Below, piece by piece: positions 57,376 to 64,000 of a stretch of 64,000 nt of DNA. The notes below the pieces were generated by a model, which ran no database searches, was not told the origin of the DNA, and saw only the letters and a list, made by a program, of their open reading frames with translations. The stretch is taken from contig NZ_LWRV01000002.1 of assembly GCF_009372215.1 (NCBI RefSeq), positions 47,944-111,943 on the forward strand. Reading direction: 5' to 3'. This DNA comes from Acinetobacter portensis (GTDB taxonomy: Bacteria > Pseudomonadota > Gammaproteobacteria > Pseudomonadales > Moraxellaceae). The position numbers and the translations under genes are program-made. Positions within the stretch are counted from its first letter, which is position 1, and each line of letters starts with the position of its first letter.

Positions 57376-58037
57376 AAAAATTCAGTCTTTTCACTTCTAT
57401 GGCTTTGAGTTTAAGTTTATTTTCTACTTATGCATTGGCAGATCAAGTTGAAGATCGTGCTGCTTATATGGCACATGTACCTGCTTCTATTTTGGTTTTA
57501 CCACCAATTAATGAATCGCCAGATACGCGCGCAACCAATAGCTTTTGGGCTACGGTAACACCGCCACTTGCAGAGGCAGGTTACTATGTATTTCCTGTGA
57601 CTGTTGTTGATACCATGCTTAAAGAAAATGGTGTGACCAATGGTTTCGATGCACAAAGTATTCCTTTGAAAAAGCTCAAAGAAATTTTTGGTGCAGATGC
57701 AGTGATGTATTTGAAAGTGAAGCAATATGGTTCGCAATATCAGTTGATCGATTCGGTTGTTACGGTTGAAGTTGAAGCGAAGTTGGTTGATTTGAATACA
57801 GGTGCTTTGCTTTGGGAAGGTCGTAATAAGCAACGCCAAGGTAGTAATGACAACAATAATTCTTTAACGGGCATGTTGGTTTCTGCTTTGATTAATCAGG
57901 TTTCGAATCAAGTGAGTGATACGGGGTATGATGTTTCTCGTATTGTGAGTTCGAATTTGTTTTATGTGAATCAGAAGAAGAATAAGGGTTTGTTGTATGG
58001 ACCTCGTTCACCGAAAGCAGTTCAGAATGCAAATTAA
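57372..58037 (+). CDS. DUF799/GNA1162-family periplasmic protein
   Basis: A 221-residue protein. ASILVLPPINESPDTRATN, PLAEAGYYVFPVTVVDTMLKENG, EIFGADAVMYLKVKQYGSQYQ and VEVEAKLVDLNTGALLWEGR match Neisseria GNA1162, which resembles TolB-like domains. The N-terminus (MKKFSLFTSMALSLSLFSTYALADQ) has a signal-peptidase I site AxA near residue 23 and no lipobox Cys, although relatives are lipoproteins. It probably forms an envelope complex with the two upstream products. A strong terminator follows. Confidence 0.86.
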   Translation: MKKFSLFTSMALSLSLFSTYALADQVEDRAAYMAHVPASILVLPPINESPDTRATNSFWATVTPPLAEAGYYVFPVTVVDTMLKENGVTNGFDAQSIPLKKLKEIFGADAVMYLKVKQYGSQYQLIDSVVTVEVEAKLVDLNTGALLWEGRNKQRQGSNDNNNSLTGMLVSALINQVSNQVSDTGYDVSRIVSSNLFYVNQKKNKGLLYGPRSPKAVQNAN

Positions 58038-58042
58038 GATGT

Positions 58043-58072
58043 AAAAAATCCCCTCGAGTAGGGGATTTTTTT
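58043..58072 (+). terminator. Terminator of the CsgG-DUF4810-DUF799 operon
   Basis: AAAAAATCCCC and GGGGATTTTTT pair around TCGAGTA, six bases after the stop. Confidence 0.9.
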
Positions 58073-58111
58073 AATTCAGTAATTACTGTAAGAGCAAATG
58101 TTAAAAATAAA

Positions 58112-58276
58112 TTAATTTGTTCCATTGAATAGGGCTGTGATTTGGGTATTGCCGATTTGGTGATGGTAGTACCCGCGATTTTTTTACATTGGGATGGTTG
58201 TTGGTTTAACTGCTTGGGTTGTGAGGGCTTTGGTGCTTAGGGCGAATGTGAGGAATAAGGGTTTTAATGTTTTCAT
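58112..58276 (-). pseudogene. Remnant of an MBL-fold hydrolase gene
   Basis: On the minus strand an ATG at 58276 begins MKTLKPLFLTFALSTKALTT, a typical signal peptide, and reaches a stop after 30 codons. In another frame the next bases read NRGYYHHQIGNTQITALFNG, which resembles the PGYYR.ql.g..vTAL.DG entry to metallo-beta-lactamase-fold hydrolases of the methyl parathion hydrolase or lactonase kind. It then ends at 58112. No HxHxDH metal motif remains. This is the 5' stub of a gene lost by deletion and frameshift. The family call is by motif memory and needs a search. Confidence 0.6.
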
Positions 58277-58304
58277 AGGTTTCTTTTAGGTTTTAAAGTA
58301 TTGT

Positions 58305-58428
58305 ATCATTTTTATCATTTTTATCATTTTTATCATTTTTATCATTTTTATCATTTTTATCATTTTTATCATTTTTATCATTTTTATCATTTTTATCATT
58401 TTTATCATTTTTATCATTTTTATCATTT
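58305..58428. repeat. 9-bp tandem repeat, 13 perfect units
   Basis: The unit ATCATTTTT is repeated 13 times in perfect register (58305-58421), then degenerates (ATCATTTCT). The array of about 124 bases lies between the MBL remnant and the DUF3644 gene, whose ATG (58496) is 67 bases away. A nine-base unit does not shift frame; the minus strand would read MIK repeats, but no gene uses it. It is a likely slipped-strand (VNTR) locus. Confidence 0.95.
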
Positions 58429-58495
58429 CTTGGATATGTTTTAAATTTAACATTATAGTAAGCAGTATCAAATAAAATTGAATAAAAGTAACTAT

Positions 58496-59467
58496 ATGGC
58501 GAAGAATAGGCAAATTGGCTCCATTAGGAATGAGTTGGTTAAGAAATCTAGAGAATCGGCTTTAGCTGCTGTCCAAATATTTAATAATCCTAGTATGAGT
58601 TTTAAATCGGAATCTTTTATTGTCTTAATGAATATTGCGTGGACATACTTAATGCATGCTTATTTCCGGAAAGAAAATATTGAATATCGATATTTTAAAA
58701 TTATTAATGGAAGAAAGAGATTTGATAAAACGTCTAAGGGTGCTTATAAACATTGGGAATTAGAGCGATGTTTAAATGATGCCAGTAGTCCGATTGATCG
58801 AGATTCGGCAAATAATTTAAGATTTTTGATAGGACTCAGGCACGAAATTGAGCATCAAATGACAAGTCGAATTGACGACTTATTAAGTGCTAGATTTCAA
58901 GCTTGCTGTTTAAATTATAATACTTACTTAAAACATTTTTTTGGTGATAACTTAGGCATTGAAAATCATCTTGCATTTAGTTTGCAATTTTCAACTATTA
59001 ATACAGAACAAAAAGAATTATTGATCGATCAGGAAAATCTACCTAAAAATATCGCATCTTATATATTGGATTTTGATGAATCCTTAGCTCAGGAGGAGTT
59101 TTCAAGTCAAAAGTATGCTTACAGAATCCTATTTGTGCCTAAGACAGCAAATCGTAAAGGTCAAGCTGATAGAGTGATTGAATTCGTCAAATCTGATTCA
59201 CCGTTGGCTGAAGGTATTAATAAAGAATATGCTGTCATTAAAGAGACTGAAAAAGCCAAATTTTTACCTAAACAAATTGTACAATTAATGCAAAAAGAAG
59301 GATTTAAAGCCTTTAATATGTATAAGCATACTATTTTAGTTAAACAACATAATGCAAAAGATCCAAAAAATGGTTACGGAACTTTTGTTGCTGAAAAGCA
59401 TTGGCACTATTATGAAAATTGGCTGCAAATAGTTAGATTATATTGTCAAAAAAATTTAACTTCGTAA
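58496..59467 (+). CDS. DUF3644 protein with HEPN-type motif
   Basis: A 323-residue protein. Residues 11-125 fit DUF3644: RNELVKKSRESALAAVQIFN, SFIVLMNIAWTYLMHAYF and LRFLIGLRHEIEH. RHEIEH (Arg115, His120) is the R-x4-H catalytic signature of HEPN ribonucleases. The second half (about 190-323) is a separate unrecognised domain with KYAYRILFVPKTANRKGQADRV. Such proteins are often found in defence islands. It starts at ATG 58496; a TTG at 58478 is an alternative. The AT-rich gene is unlike its neighbours and lies after a tandem repeat, so transfer is likely. Confidence 0.72.
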   Translation: MAKNRQIGSIRNELVKKSRESALAAVQIFNNPSMSFKSESFIVLMNIAWTYLMHAYFRKENIEYRYFKIINGRKRFDKTSKGAYKHWELERCLNDASSPIDRDSANNLRFLIGLRHEIEHQMTSRIDDLLSARFQACCLNYNTYLKHFFGDNLGIENHLAFSLQFSTINTEQKELLIDQENLPKNIASYILDFDESLAQEEFSSQKYAYRILFVPKTANRKGQADRVIEFVKSDSPLAEGINKEYAVIKETEKAKFLPKQIVQLMQKEGFKAFNMYKHTILVKQHNAKDPKNGYGTFVAEKHWHYYENWLQIVRLYCQKNLTS

Positions 59468-59486
59468 TTTTATTTGAGGTTGTGGA

Positions 59487-59504
59487 GGCGACATGGATGT
59501 CGCC
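59487..59504. repeat. Perfect inverted repeat downstream of the DUF3644 gene
   Basis: GGCGACAT-GG-ATGTCGCC is an 8-bp perfect palindrome arm pair 20 bases after the stop of the DUF3644 gene. No T tract follows. The following 150 bases to copy C are non-coding, with no further recognised feature. Confidence 0.55.
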
Positions 59505-59654
59505 GTTCACTTGTGGTACAGGGATGTATCATGAAGTGAACAAGAGCTTTTTGTTACCTTGCAAAGTTGCACTTTTCATCTTTCAAAAGTAAAGCAATGC
59601 CTACGCAAGGAAAATATGTTTTATAAATTCAAAATGAGGCAGTGATTCAATAAA

Positions 59655-59694
59655 TCCTCTCCCTAACCCTCTCCTTTAAAAAAGGAGAGGGAAC
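59655..59694. repeat. Dispersed palindromic intergenic repeat, copy C
   Basis: CCTCTCCCTAACCCTCTCC, then TTTAAAAAA, then GGAGAGGGAAC. It differs from copy A (10495-10532) by an A/G change and one extra A in the spacer. It separates the DUF3644 island from the metG terminator. Confidence 0.8.
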
Positions 59695-59703
59695 TTTAAG
59701 GCA

Positions 59704-59735
59704 TAAAAAAGCCCCTACAATGTAGAGGCTTTTTC
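59704..59735 (-). terminator. Terminator after metG
   Basis: AAAAAAGCCCCTACA and TGTAGAGGCTTTTT form a stem with one mismatch; A and T tracts on both sides; 18 bases from the metG stop. Confidence 0.78.
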
Positions 59736-59752
59736 TAATCTTAATCCAACAA

Positions 59753-61810
59753 TCAAGAAACTTTGTCACCAGCTTTAGCACCAGTTTCAGGAGAAATCAC
59801 CCAAACACCTTCGCCATTACCCGCAGCTAAAACCATACCGTTAGAAATACCAAAACGCATCTTACGTGGTGCAAGGTTAGCAACCATTACCACCAATTTG
59901 CCTTTTAAGTCTTCAGGTTGGTAAAACTCACGAATACCGCTAAACACATTACGTGGTTCAGCTTCACCGACATTTAAAGTCAATTGAAGAAGCTTGTCAG
60001 AACCTTCTACAGTAGAAGCTTCTAAAACTTCAGCCACACGAAGGTCAACTTTCATAAAATCATCAATATTAATGATTTCAGCTTCGCCTACTTTAGGTTC
60101 AGGTTTCTTTTCTACCTTCTTCTCTTTTTTCTTTTCCACTTTTGGCGCTTCAGCAGGAGCCGCTAAAGAATCTTTAGAAGCATCTACCATGGCAGCAACA
60201 GCTTTCGGGTCAACACGTTGCATCAATGGTTGGAACAATGCAATTTCATGACCCACAAGAATCGTTTCACGAGAAGCGAAGTCAAACGCATCTAACTGTA
60301 AGAATGCTTGAACTTGTTCAGCCAAAGTCGGCAACACAGGCGCAAGGTAAACAGCCAATTGACGGAATAAGTTAATACCTACAGAACAAACGTCATGAAC
60401 TTGTTGTTCTTCGCCTTCAATTTTCGCGAGTGCCCAAGGCTTTTTCTCATCGATATATTGGTTGGCTTTATCCGCAAGTGCCATGATTTCACGAATAGCA
60501 GCAGAGAACTCACGCGCTTCATATTGAGAAGCAATAGAAGCACCTGCATCAATAAAGCTTTGAACCAATTCAGGCTCTGCACATGTTGCACTTAACTTAT
60601 TATCAAATTTAGTATTGATGAATTTTGCACAACGGCTTGCGATGTTTACCACTTTACCAACAAGGTCAGAATTCACTTTTTGAACGAAATCATCAAGGTT
60701 CAAGTCAGAATCTTCAACTTTGTCAGAAAGTTTAGACGCAAAGTAATAACGTAAATATTCAGGGTTTAAATGCTCTAAATACGTTTCCGCTTTAATGAAT
60801 GTACCGCGAGATTTCGACATTTTCTGACCATTTACAGTCAAGAAACCATTTACGAATAGACCTGATGGCGTACGGTAGTTTGCACCTTCAAGCATTGCAG
60901 GCCAGAACAATGCGTGGAAATAAACGATGTCTTTACCAATGAAGTGATACACCTCATTTTTAGAATCTTTTTTCCAATAATCGTCAAAGCTCAGTTCAGG
61001 ACGTTTGGTTTTAATGTAGTTTTCAAAGCTCGACATGTAGCCAATTGGTGCATCTACCCAAACGTAGAAATATTTGTTTGGCGCATCTGGAATTTCAAAA
61101 CCAAAATATGGCGCATCACGTGAAATATCCCAATCATTTAAGCCATTTTCAAACCATTCATCTAACTTATTCGCAATTGAAACAGGTAAACGACCTTCAT
61201 CACGTGTCCATTTTTGTAAGTATTCTGCAAAGTTTGGAAGTTTAAAGAAGTAATGATCTGAAGATTTTTCTACAGGAGCAGCACCGCTTAATGTCGATTT
61301 TGGATTTAACAGTTCAGTTGCGTTATACGTTGTACCGCAAACTTCGCATGAATCGCCGTACTGATCTTCCGCTTTACATTTAGGGCATGTGCCTTTAATG
61401 AAACGATCTGACAAGAACATGCCTTTTTCAGGATCGAATAACTGAGAAACAGGACGTACAGCAATATTGCCTGCTTCACGGTTTTTAATATAAATTTCAG
61501 ATGAACGTGCTTTGTTTTCATCGCTATTTGTAGAGTCATAATGGTCAAAATGAACACCAAAACCATCAAAATCACGTACATGTTCTTTTTGAACATTGGC
61601 AATTTGTGCTTCAGGTGAAATGCCATTTGCTTCGGCACGTAGCATAATTGCAGTACCGTGAGCATCATCCGCACATACATAAGTCACGTTATGACCCATT
61701 GCACGCATGGCACGAACCCAAATATCTGCTTGGATATAACCGAGTAAGTGACCCATATGGATTGGACCATTGGCGTATGGAAGGGCGTTAGTAACTAAAA
61801 TATTACGCAC
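59753..61810 (-). CDS. metG: Methionyl-tRNA synthetase
   Basis: A 685-residue class I synthetase. [20 protein letters not shown] holds the HIGH-like motif, [21 protein letters not shown] binds zinc, and [10 protein letters not shown] is the KMSKS loop. The C-terminal EMAP-like tRNA-binding and dimerisation domain follows a Lys/Glu-rich linker ([14 protein letters not shown], about residues 567-580). The start is GTG at 61810. It is divergent from an unknown gene and has its own terminator. Confidence 0.97.
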   Translation of the reverse strand: MRNILVTNALPYANGPIHMGHLLGYIQADIWVRAMRAMGHNVTYVCADDAHGTAIMLRAEANGISPEAQIANVQKEHVRDFDGFGVHFDHYDSTNSDENKARSSEIYIKNREAGNIAVRPVSQLFDPEKGMFLSDRFIKGTCPKCKAEDQYGDSCEVCGTTYNATELLNPKSTLSGAAPVEKSSDHYFFKLPNFAEYLQKWTRDEGRLPVSIANKLDEWFENGLNDWDISRDAPYFGFEIPDAPNKYFYVWVDAPIGYMSSFENYIKTKRPELSFDDYWKKDSKNEVYHFIGKDIVYFHALFWPAMLEGANYRTPSGLFVNGFLTVNGQKMSKSRGTFIKAETYLEHLNPEYLRYYFASKLSDKVEDSDLNLDDFVQKVNSDLVGKVVNIASRCAKFINTKFDNKLSATCAEPELVQSFIDAGASIASQYEAREFSAAIREIMALADKANQYIDEKKPWALAKIEGEEQQVHDVCSVGINLFRQLAVYLAPVLPTLAEQVQAFLQLDAFDFASRETILVGHEIALFQPLMQRVDPKAVAAMVDASKDSLAAPAEAPKVEKKKEKKVEKKPEPKVGEAEIINIDDFMKVDLRVAEVLEASTVEGSDKLLQLTLNVGEAEPRNVFSGIREFYQPEDLKGKLVVMVANLAPRKMRFGISNGMVLAAGNGEGVWVISPETGAKAGDKVS

Positions 61811-61983
61811 GGATATAACTCTCTCATTCGTATTTTATGCAATGGGCATAATTTTACATGAGATATCGCGCAGATGCACAAAGGTTTCAGTGAAATCTTT
61901 TCATAAAGTAAATATTTATATATTGCGAAGCCAATAACAGTGATAATAGTCTATTAAAGTAATGCCGAAAGAGTGATAAACCC

Positions 61984-62781
61984 ATGATCGATGATGATTT
62001 TGATTTCGACCAACCTGTAACGCGTATTCCGCAAAATGAGCAGCGTAATAAACAGCTGGGTAATCATATTTTAAAAGAGGCAGAACAATATTTAGAAGCC
62101 ATTTCTGCAGATGAACATACTTTTTTAGTTCAAACGCTTCAATCATTATCGAAAAATGAAGAATATTTTAATGTTTTGGCAGATCAGCTCAATCAACCTT
62201 TGGGTGAGAAAGTTGCCAATGATGCGTTAAATTTACTGTATTTTTGGCGTGAAAACCAAAATTTTGAAAATGCATCTGAATTTAAATTATTAGATGTGAT
62301 TAACGGTGAACATTTTCAAACAGAAATGTTGAAAGCTTTTGATGCGCTTGAAATTGGTGACAATAAAGCACAACGCAGACTTGTGATTTTAGAAGCTTTA
62401 AAACTGTATAAACTCGGTTTTCATGCAGGTTGTATCCCTGTTTTATATGCACAGTTAGAAGGGATTTTGACAGAAGTTTTAGTTCAAACAGGTTTCTTAA
62501 AGCAGAACGGAACAAAATTTGTTGATGTTTATAAAATTGTTCCGGGCTTAAAAGGTAATGAAATTAAAAGCTTGTGGCATAAGTCGAAAATTGCAGTTGA
62601 ATTAAACCGTTATTTTGCAGAATTAGCGGCTTATAAAATGGATAGCAGCTCTGTGGTAACGGCAACGCGTCATAATATGTTGCATGGTACAGATGTTGAG
62701 CATTTTAACCAAGAACGAAGCTTTATTTTATTTATTTGGTTGTTTAGCGCAGTGAGTTTTATCAGTACCGTTCGTGCTTAA
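61984..62781 (+). CDS. Hypothetical protein with C-terminal Rx4H motif
   Basis: A 265-residue mostly helical protein starting MIDDDFDFDQPVTRIPQ. The C-terminal half (about 135-265) has KLYKLGFHAGCIPVLYAQLEG, and TATRHNMLHGTDVEHFN with Arg229 and His234 in the R-x4-H pattern of HEPN proteins, in the NRHxxLHG style. This is suggestive only. It is divergent from metG (173-base spacer) in a place where many Acinetobacter genomes carry other genes. It is soluble, with no signal peptide. Confidence 0.6.
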   Translation: MIDDDFDFDQPVTRIPQNEQRNKQLGNHILKEAEQYLEAISADEHTFLVQTLQSLSKNEEYFNVLADQLNQPLGEKVANDALNLLYFWRENQNFENASEFKLLDVINGEHFQTEMLKAFDALEIGDNKAQRRLVILEALKLYKLGFHAGCIPVLYAQLEGILTEVLVQTGFLKQNGTKFVDVYKIVPGLKGNEIKSLWHKSKIAVELNRYFAELAAYKMDSSSVVTATRHNMLHGTDVEHFNQERSFILFIWLFSAVSFISTVRA

Positions 62782-62843
62782 ATAATTATTTCGTTACCAT
62801 CCAATTTTTTCATAAGTCACTTTTAGATTTATGAAAGAAGTCG

Positions 62844-62886
62844 AATAAAGCAGTTTATTTTTCTTGTGAAATAAGCTGCTTTATTT
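62844..62886 (+). terminator. Terminator overlapping the 3' end of the next convergent gene
   Basis: AATAAAGCAGTTTATTT and AAATAAGCTGCTTTATT pair (one mismatch/G-U) around TTCTTGTG, followed by T-rich sequence on the plus strand. It spans the stop of the minus-strand gene at 62855. Confidence 0.6.
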
Positions 62887-63076
62887 TTGTCGCTTTCTCG
62901 AAATGATCAAGCTGATGTATTTGAATCCACCACGTTGCAACTTGCATTAAAGTTTCAGGATCATCATTTTTATTGGCAAAGAATGCATAAAAAGATAAGC
63001 CGACATTTTCACCTTTATTTTTAATTTTTTTATCACAAATATTGATGATTTTTTCTTTTAGTAAATGATTCAGCAT
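62855..63076 (-). CDS. Small conserved protein, possibly DUF6500
   Basis: A 73-residue protein with ENVGLSFYAFFANKNDDPET, then LMQVATWWIQIHQLDHFEKA. The dense aromatic and Trp-Trp pattern, preceded by a basic helix (LLKEKIINICDKKIKNK), looks like a real conserved family; I associate it with DUF6500 from memory, unverified. No signal peptide. The end overlaps a terminator-like hairpin. Function unknown. Confidence 0.62.
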   Translation of the reverse strand: MLNHLLKEKIINICDKKIKNKGENVGLSFYAFFANKNDDPETLMQVATWWIQIHQLDHFEKATKIKQLISQEK

Positions 63077-63228
63077 GTTAGTCGCTTTAATATAAATAAG
63101 AATGAAAGAGAGACTATACGCAATTTTATGTATCTACTTTGTTTCTATTTGATGAATTAATTTTTTTTTAAGACATTTATCTGTATAAATAATAGTTAAG
63201 TCCATTTAATAACAATGAGGGAAAAATA

Positions 63229-63615
63229 ATGTCGAATACGAATAATTTAGATGATTTAAAGAATAAAGCTGCTGAACTTGGTGAAGATGTAAAACTAAAA
63301 GCCAAAGAAGTACAACTTGAAGGCGAAAAACTTGTAGATGATGTAAAGCATTCTGCAAAAGAAGCGAAGCTTGAAGGTGAAAAAGCTTTAAATGATTTGA
63401 AAAAAGATGCGAATGAACACAATGGTGATTTAAAAGATAAATTAGATCATCTAAAAACGGAAGCAACTCAAAAGTTAGATGAAGCGAAGCTAAAAGCCAA
63501 TGAGCTCAAGCAAGATGCTTCTGAAAAATTTGATGATTTTAAAGCGCAAGCGACTGAAAAACTCGATGAGCTTCAGAAAAAAGCATCGGATATTCTAAAT
63601 AAGTTTAAAGGCTAA
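63229..63615 (+). CDS. Repetitive helical (LEA/apolipoprotein-like) protein
   Basis: A 128-residue highly charged protein made of 11-residue-like repeats (LKNKAAELGEDVKLKAKEVQ; later KLDEAKLKANELKQDASEKF). Lys, Glu, Asp and Ala dominate, and there is no Cys, Trp or Pro. This periodicity gives long amphipathic helices, as in LEA-like stress proteins and phasin/YtxH-like proteins. There is no signal peptide. GAGGGAAAA precedes the ATG. Role unknown; stress protection is inference. A terminator follows. Confidence 0.72.
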   Translation: MSNTNNLDDLKNKAAELGEDVKLKAKEVQLEGEKLVDDVKHSAKEAKLEGEKALNDLKKDANEHNGDLKDKLDHLKTEATQKLDEAKLKANELKQDASEKFDDFKAQATEKLDELQKKASDILNKFKG

Positions 63616-63647
63616 TTTATTTCATCTTTCAAAATTTTATTTTAATC

Positions 63648-63682
63648 AAAGCGAGAGTCATTTAAATGGCTCTCGCTTTTTT
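63648..63682 (+). terminator. Terminator after the repetitive helical protein
   Basis: AAAGCGAGAGTCA / TGGCTCTCGCTTT around TTTAAA (one G-U), followed by T residues. Confidence 0.88.
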
Positions 63683-63734
63683 AATGTTTCAAATAAGCAA
63701 ATACAATAGACTTCCTTCATAAATCATTTTTCAA

Positions 63735-64000
63735 TCAATTTAATTGTTTATCTTTCACCCAATCTAAATTGTATATGCCAGCAAGTAAATTAAACCGCAG
63801 GTTTAATCTTTTACGACGATTTCTATATACACAAGATAAAATCTTAAAACATTTCATCCTTCCAAATACATGCTCTACTTGAATTCGTCTACGACCAATC
63901 TCTCTATTTAACTTTTTTAATTCAGAATCTAATTTTTCAGTTTTCTTTGCTTTAGATGGCATGAGGCATCCAAAACCCAATTTTTTTATCCCTAAATACC
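63735..64000 (-). mobile_element. IS5-like transposase, C-terminal part, cut by the window edge
   Basis: The minus-strand frame is open from the stop at 63735 to the window end, so the 5' part lies outside. The visible end has GRRRIQVEHVFGRMKCFKIL (Glu of the DDE triad in the VEH context), then YRNRRKRLNLRFNLLAGIYN, a typical IS5/DDE transposase C-terminus. A TTG at 63980 is not a true start, since codons YLGIKK continue upstream. An IS terminus near 63700-63720 is likely, but the inverted repeat cannot be verified without the other end. Confidence 0.82.

Noticed and set aside
57892..58125. Minus-strand 77-codon frame over the DUF799 end
   Set aside because: It runs antisense through a well-supported gene and a terminator and has no ribosome-binding site or known motif.
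58305..58428. CRISPR array
   Set aside because: Units are 9 bp, directly adjacent and without spacers; no cas genes nearby.
58286..58513. Minus-strand frame reading MIK repeats across the tandem array
   Set aside because: The frame exists only because the 9-bp unit lacks stops; no ribosome-binding site or domain; it overlaps the DUF3644 start.

Overview
The window looks like chromosomal DNA of a low-GC gammaproteobacterium of the genus Acinetobacter. The support is a 458-residue wax ester synthase/diacylglycerol acyltransferase with HHAMVDG at residues 132-138, the gene orders scpA-scpB-rluB, gatCAB divergent from mreBCD-maf-rng, and nuoA-N with a fused nuoCD, and the high AT content of the intergenic DNA. 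The species cannot be fixed from sequence reading alone. Most of the window is conserved housekeeping DNA. Accessory or decaying material sits at about 10.4-11.7 kb, 23-27.5 kb, 58-59.7 kb and 62-64 kb.

Layout. 0-3.2 kb, minus strand: start of rluB, scpB, scpA, a YciO-type Sua5/YrdC protein and epmC. 3.2-7.2 kb: yceD-rpmF, then fabD-fabG-acpP, then kbp. 7.5-11.7 kb: sbmA, an exported protein of unknown function, a medium-chain reductase, a dispersed palindromic repeat and a RES-domain gene. 11.7-15 kb minus: gatC-gatA-gatB, which form Glu-tRNA(Gln)/Asp-tRNA(Asn) amidotransferase. 15.2-19.6 kb: mreB-mreC-mreD-maf-rng, covering cell shape and RNA processing. 19.7-23.1 kb: a 56-residue protein, the wax ester synthase, cysH and thrH. 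23.1-27.4 kb: three tandem FadL/OmpP1-type outer-membrane fatty-acid transporter genes, the third broken by two frameshifts. A tRNA-Arg(CCT), aroP, prpF and ispA follow. 32.8-47.9 kb: the complete 13-gene respiratory complex I operon, ended by a terminator. upp and two tandem cold-shock-domain genes follow; the second is fused to a membrane segment and an Excalibur domain.

50-56.2 kb: a divergent LysR regulator/ferredoxin-NADP reductase pair (finR/fpr-like), small unknown genes, a BaiN/HI0933-like flavoprotein, a PLP-dependent deaminase homologue and a LysE exporter. 56.3-58.0 kb: a three-gene CsgG / DUF4810 / DUF799 (GNA1162-like) envelope operon. 58.1-59.5 kb: a decayed metallo-beta-lactamase-fold gene remnant, a 9-bp tandem array with 13 perfect units, and a DUF3644 protein with a HEPN-type RHEIEH motif. 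metG, a second unknown protein with an Rx4H motif, two small genes and the end of an IS5-like transposase close the window.

The most interesting unexplained parts are the 58-59.5 kb island, the second Rx4H protein next to metG, the lone RES-domain gene, the cold-shock/Excalibur fusion, and the DUF799 protein with a signal-peptidase I site where a lipobox is expected. A family of intergenic palindromes occurs in three clear copies plus one related copy. Functional calls rest on motifs and gene order read by eye; no database search was run.
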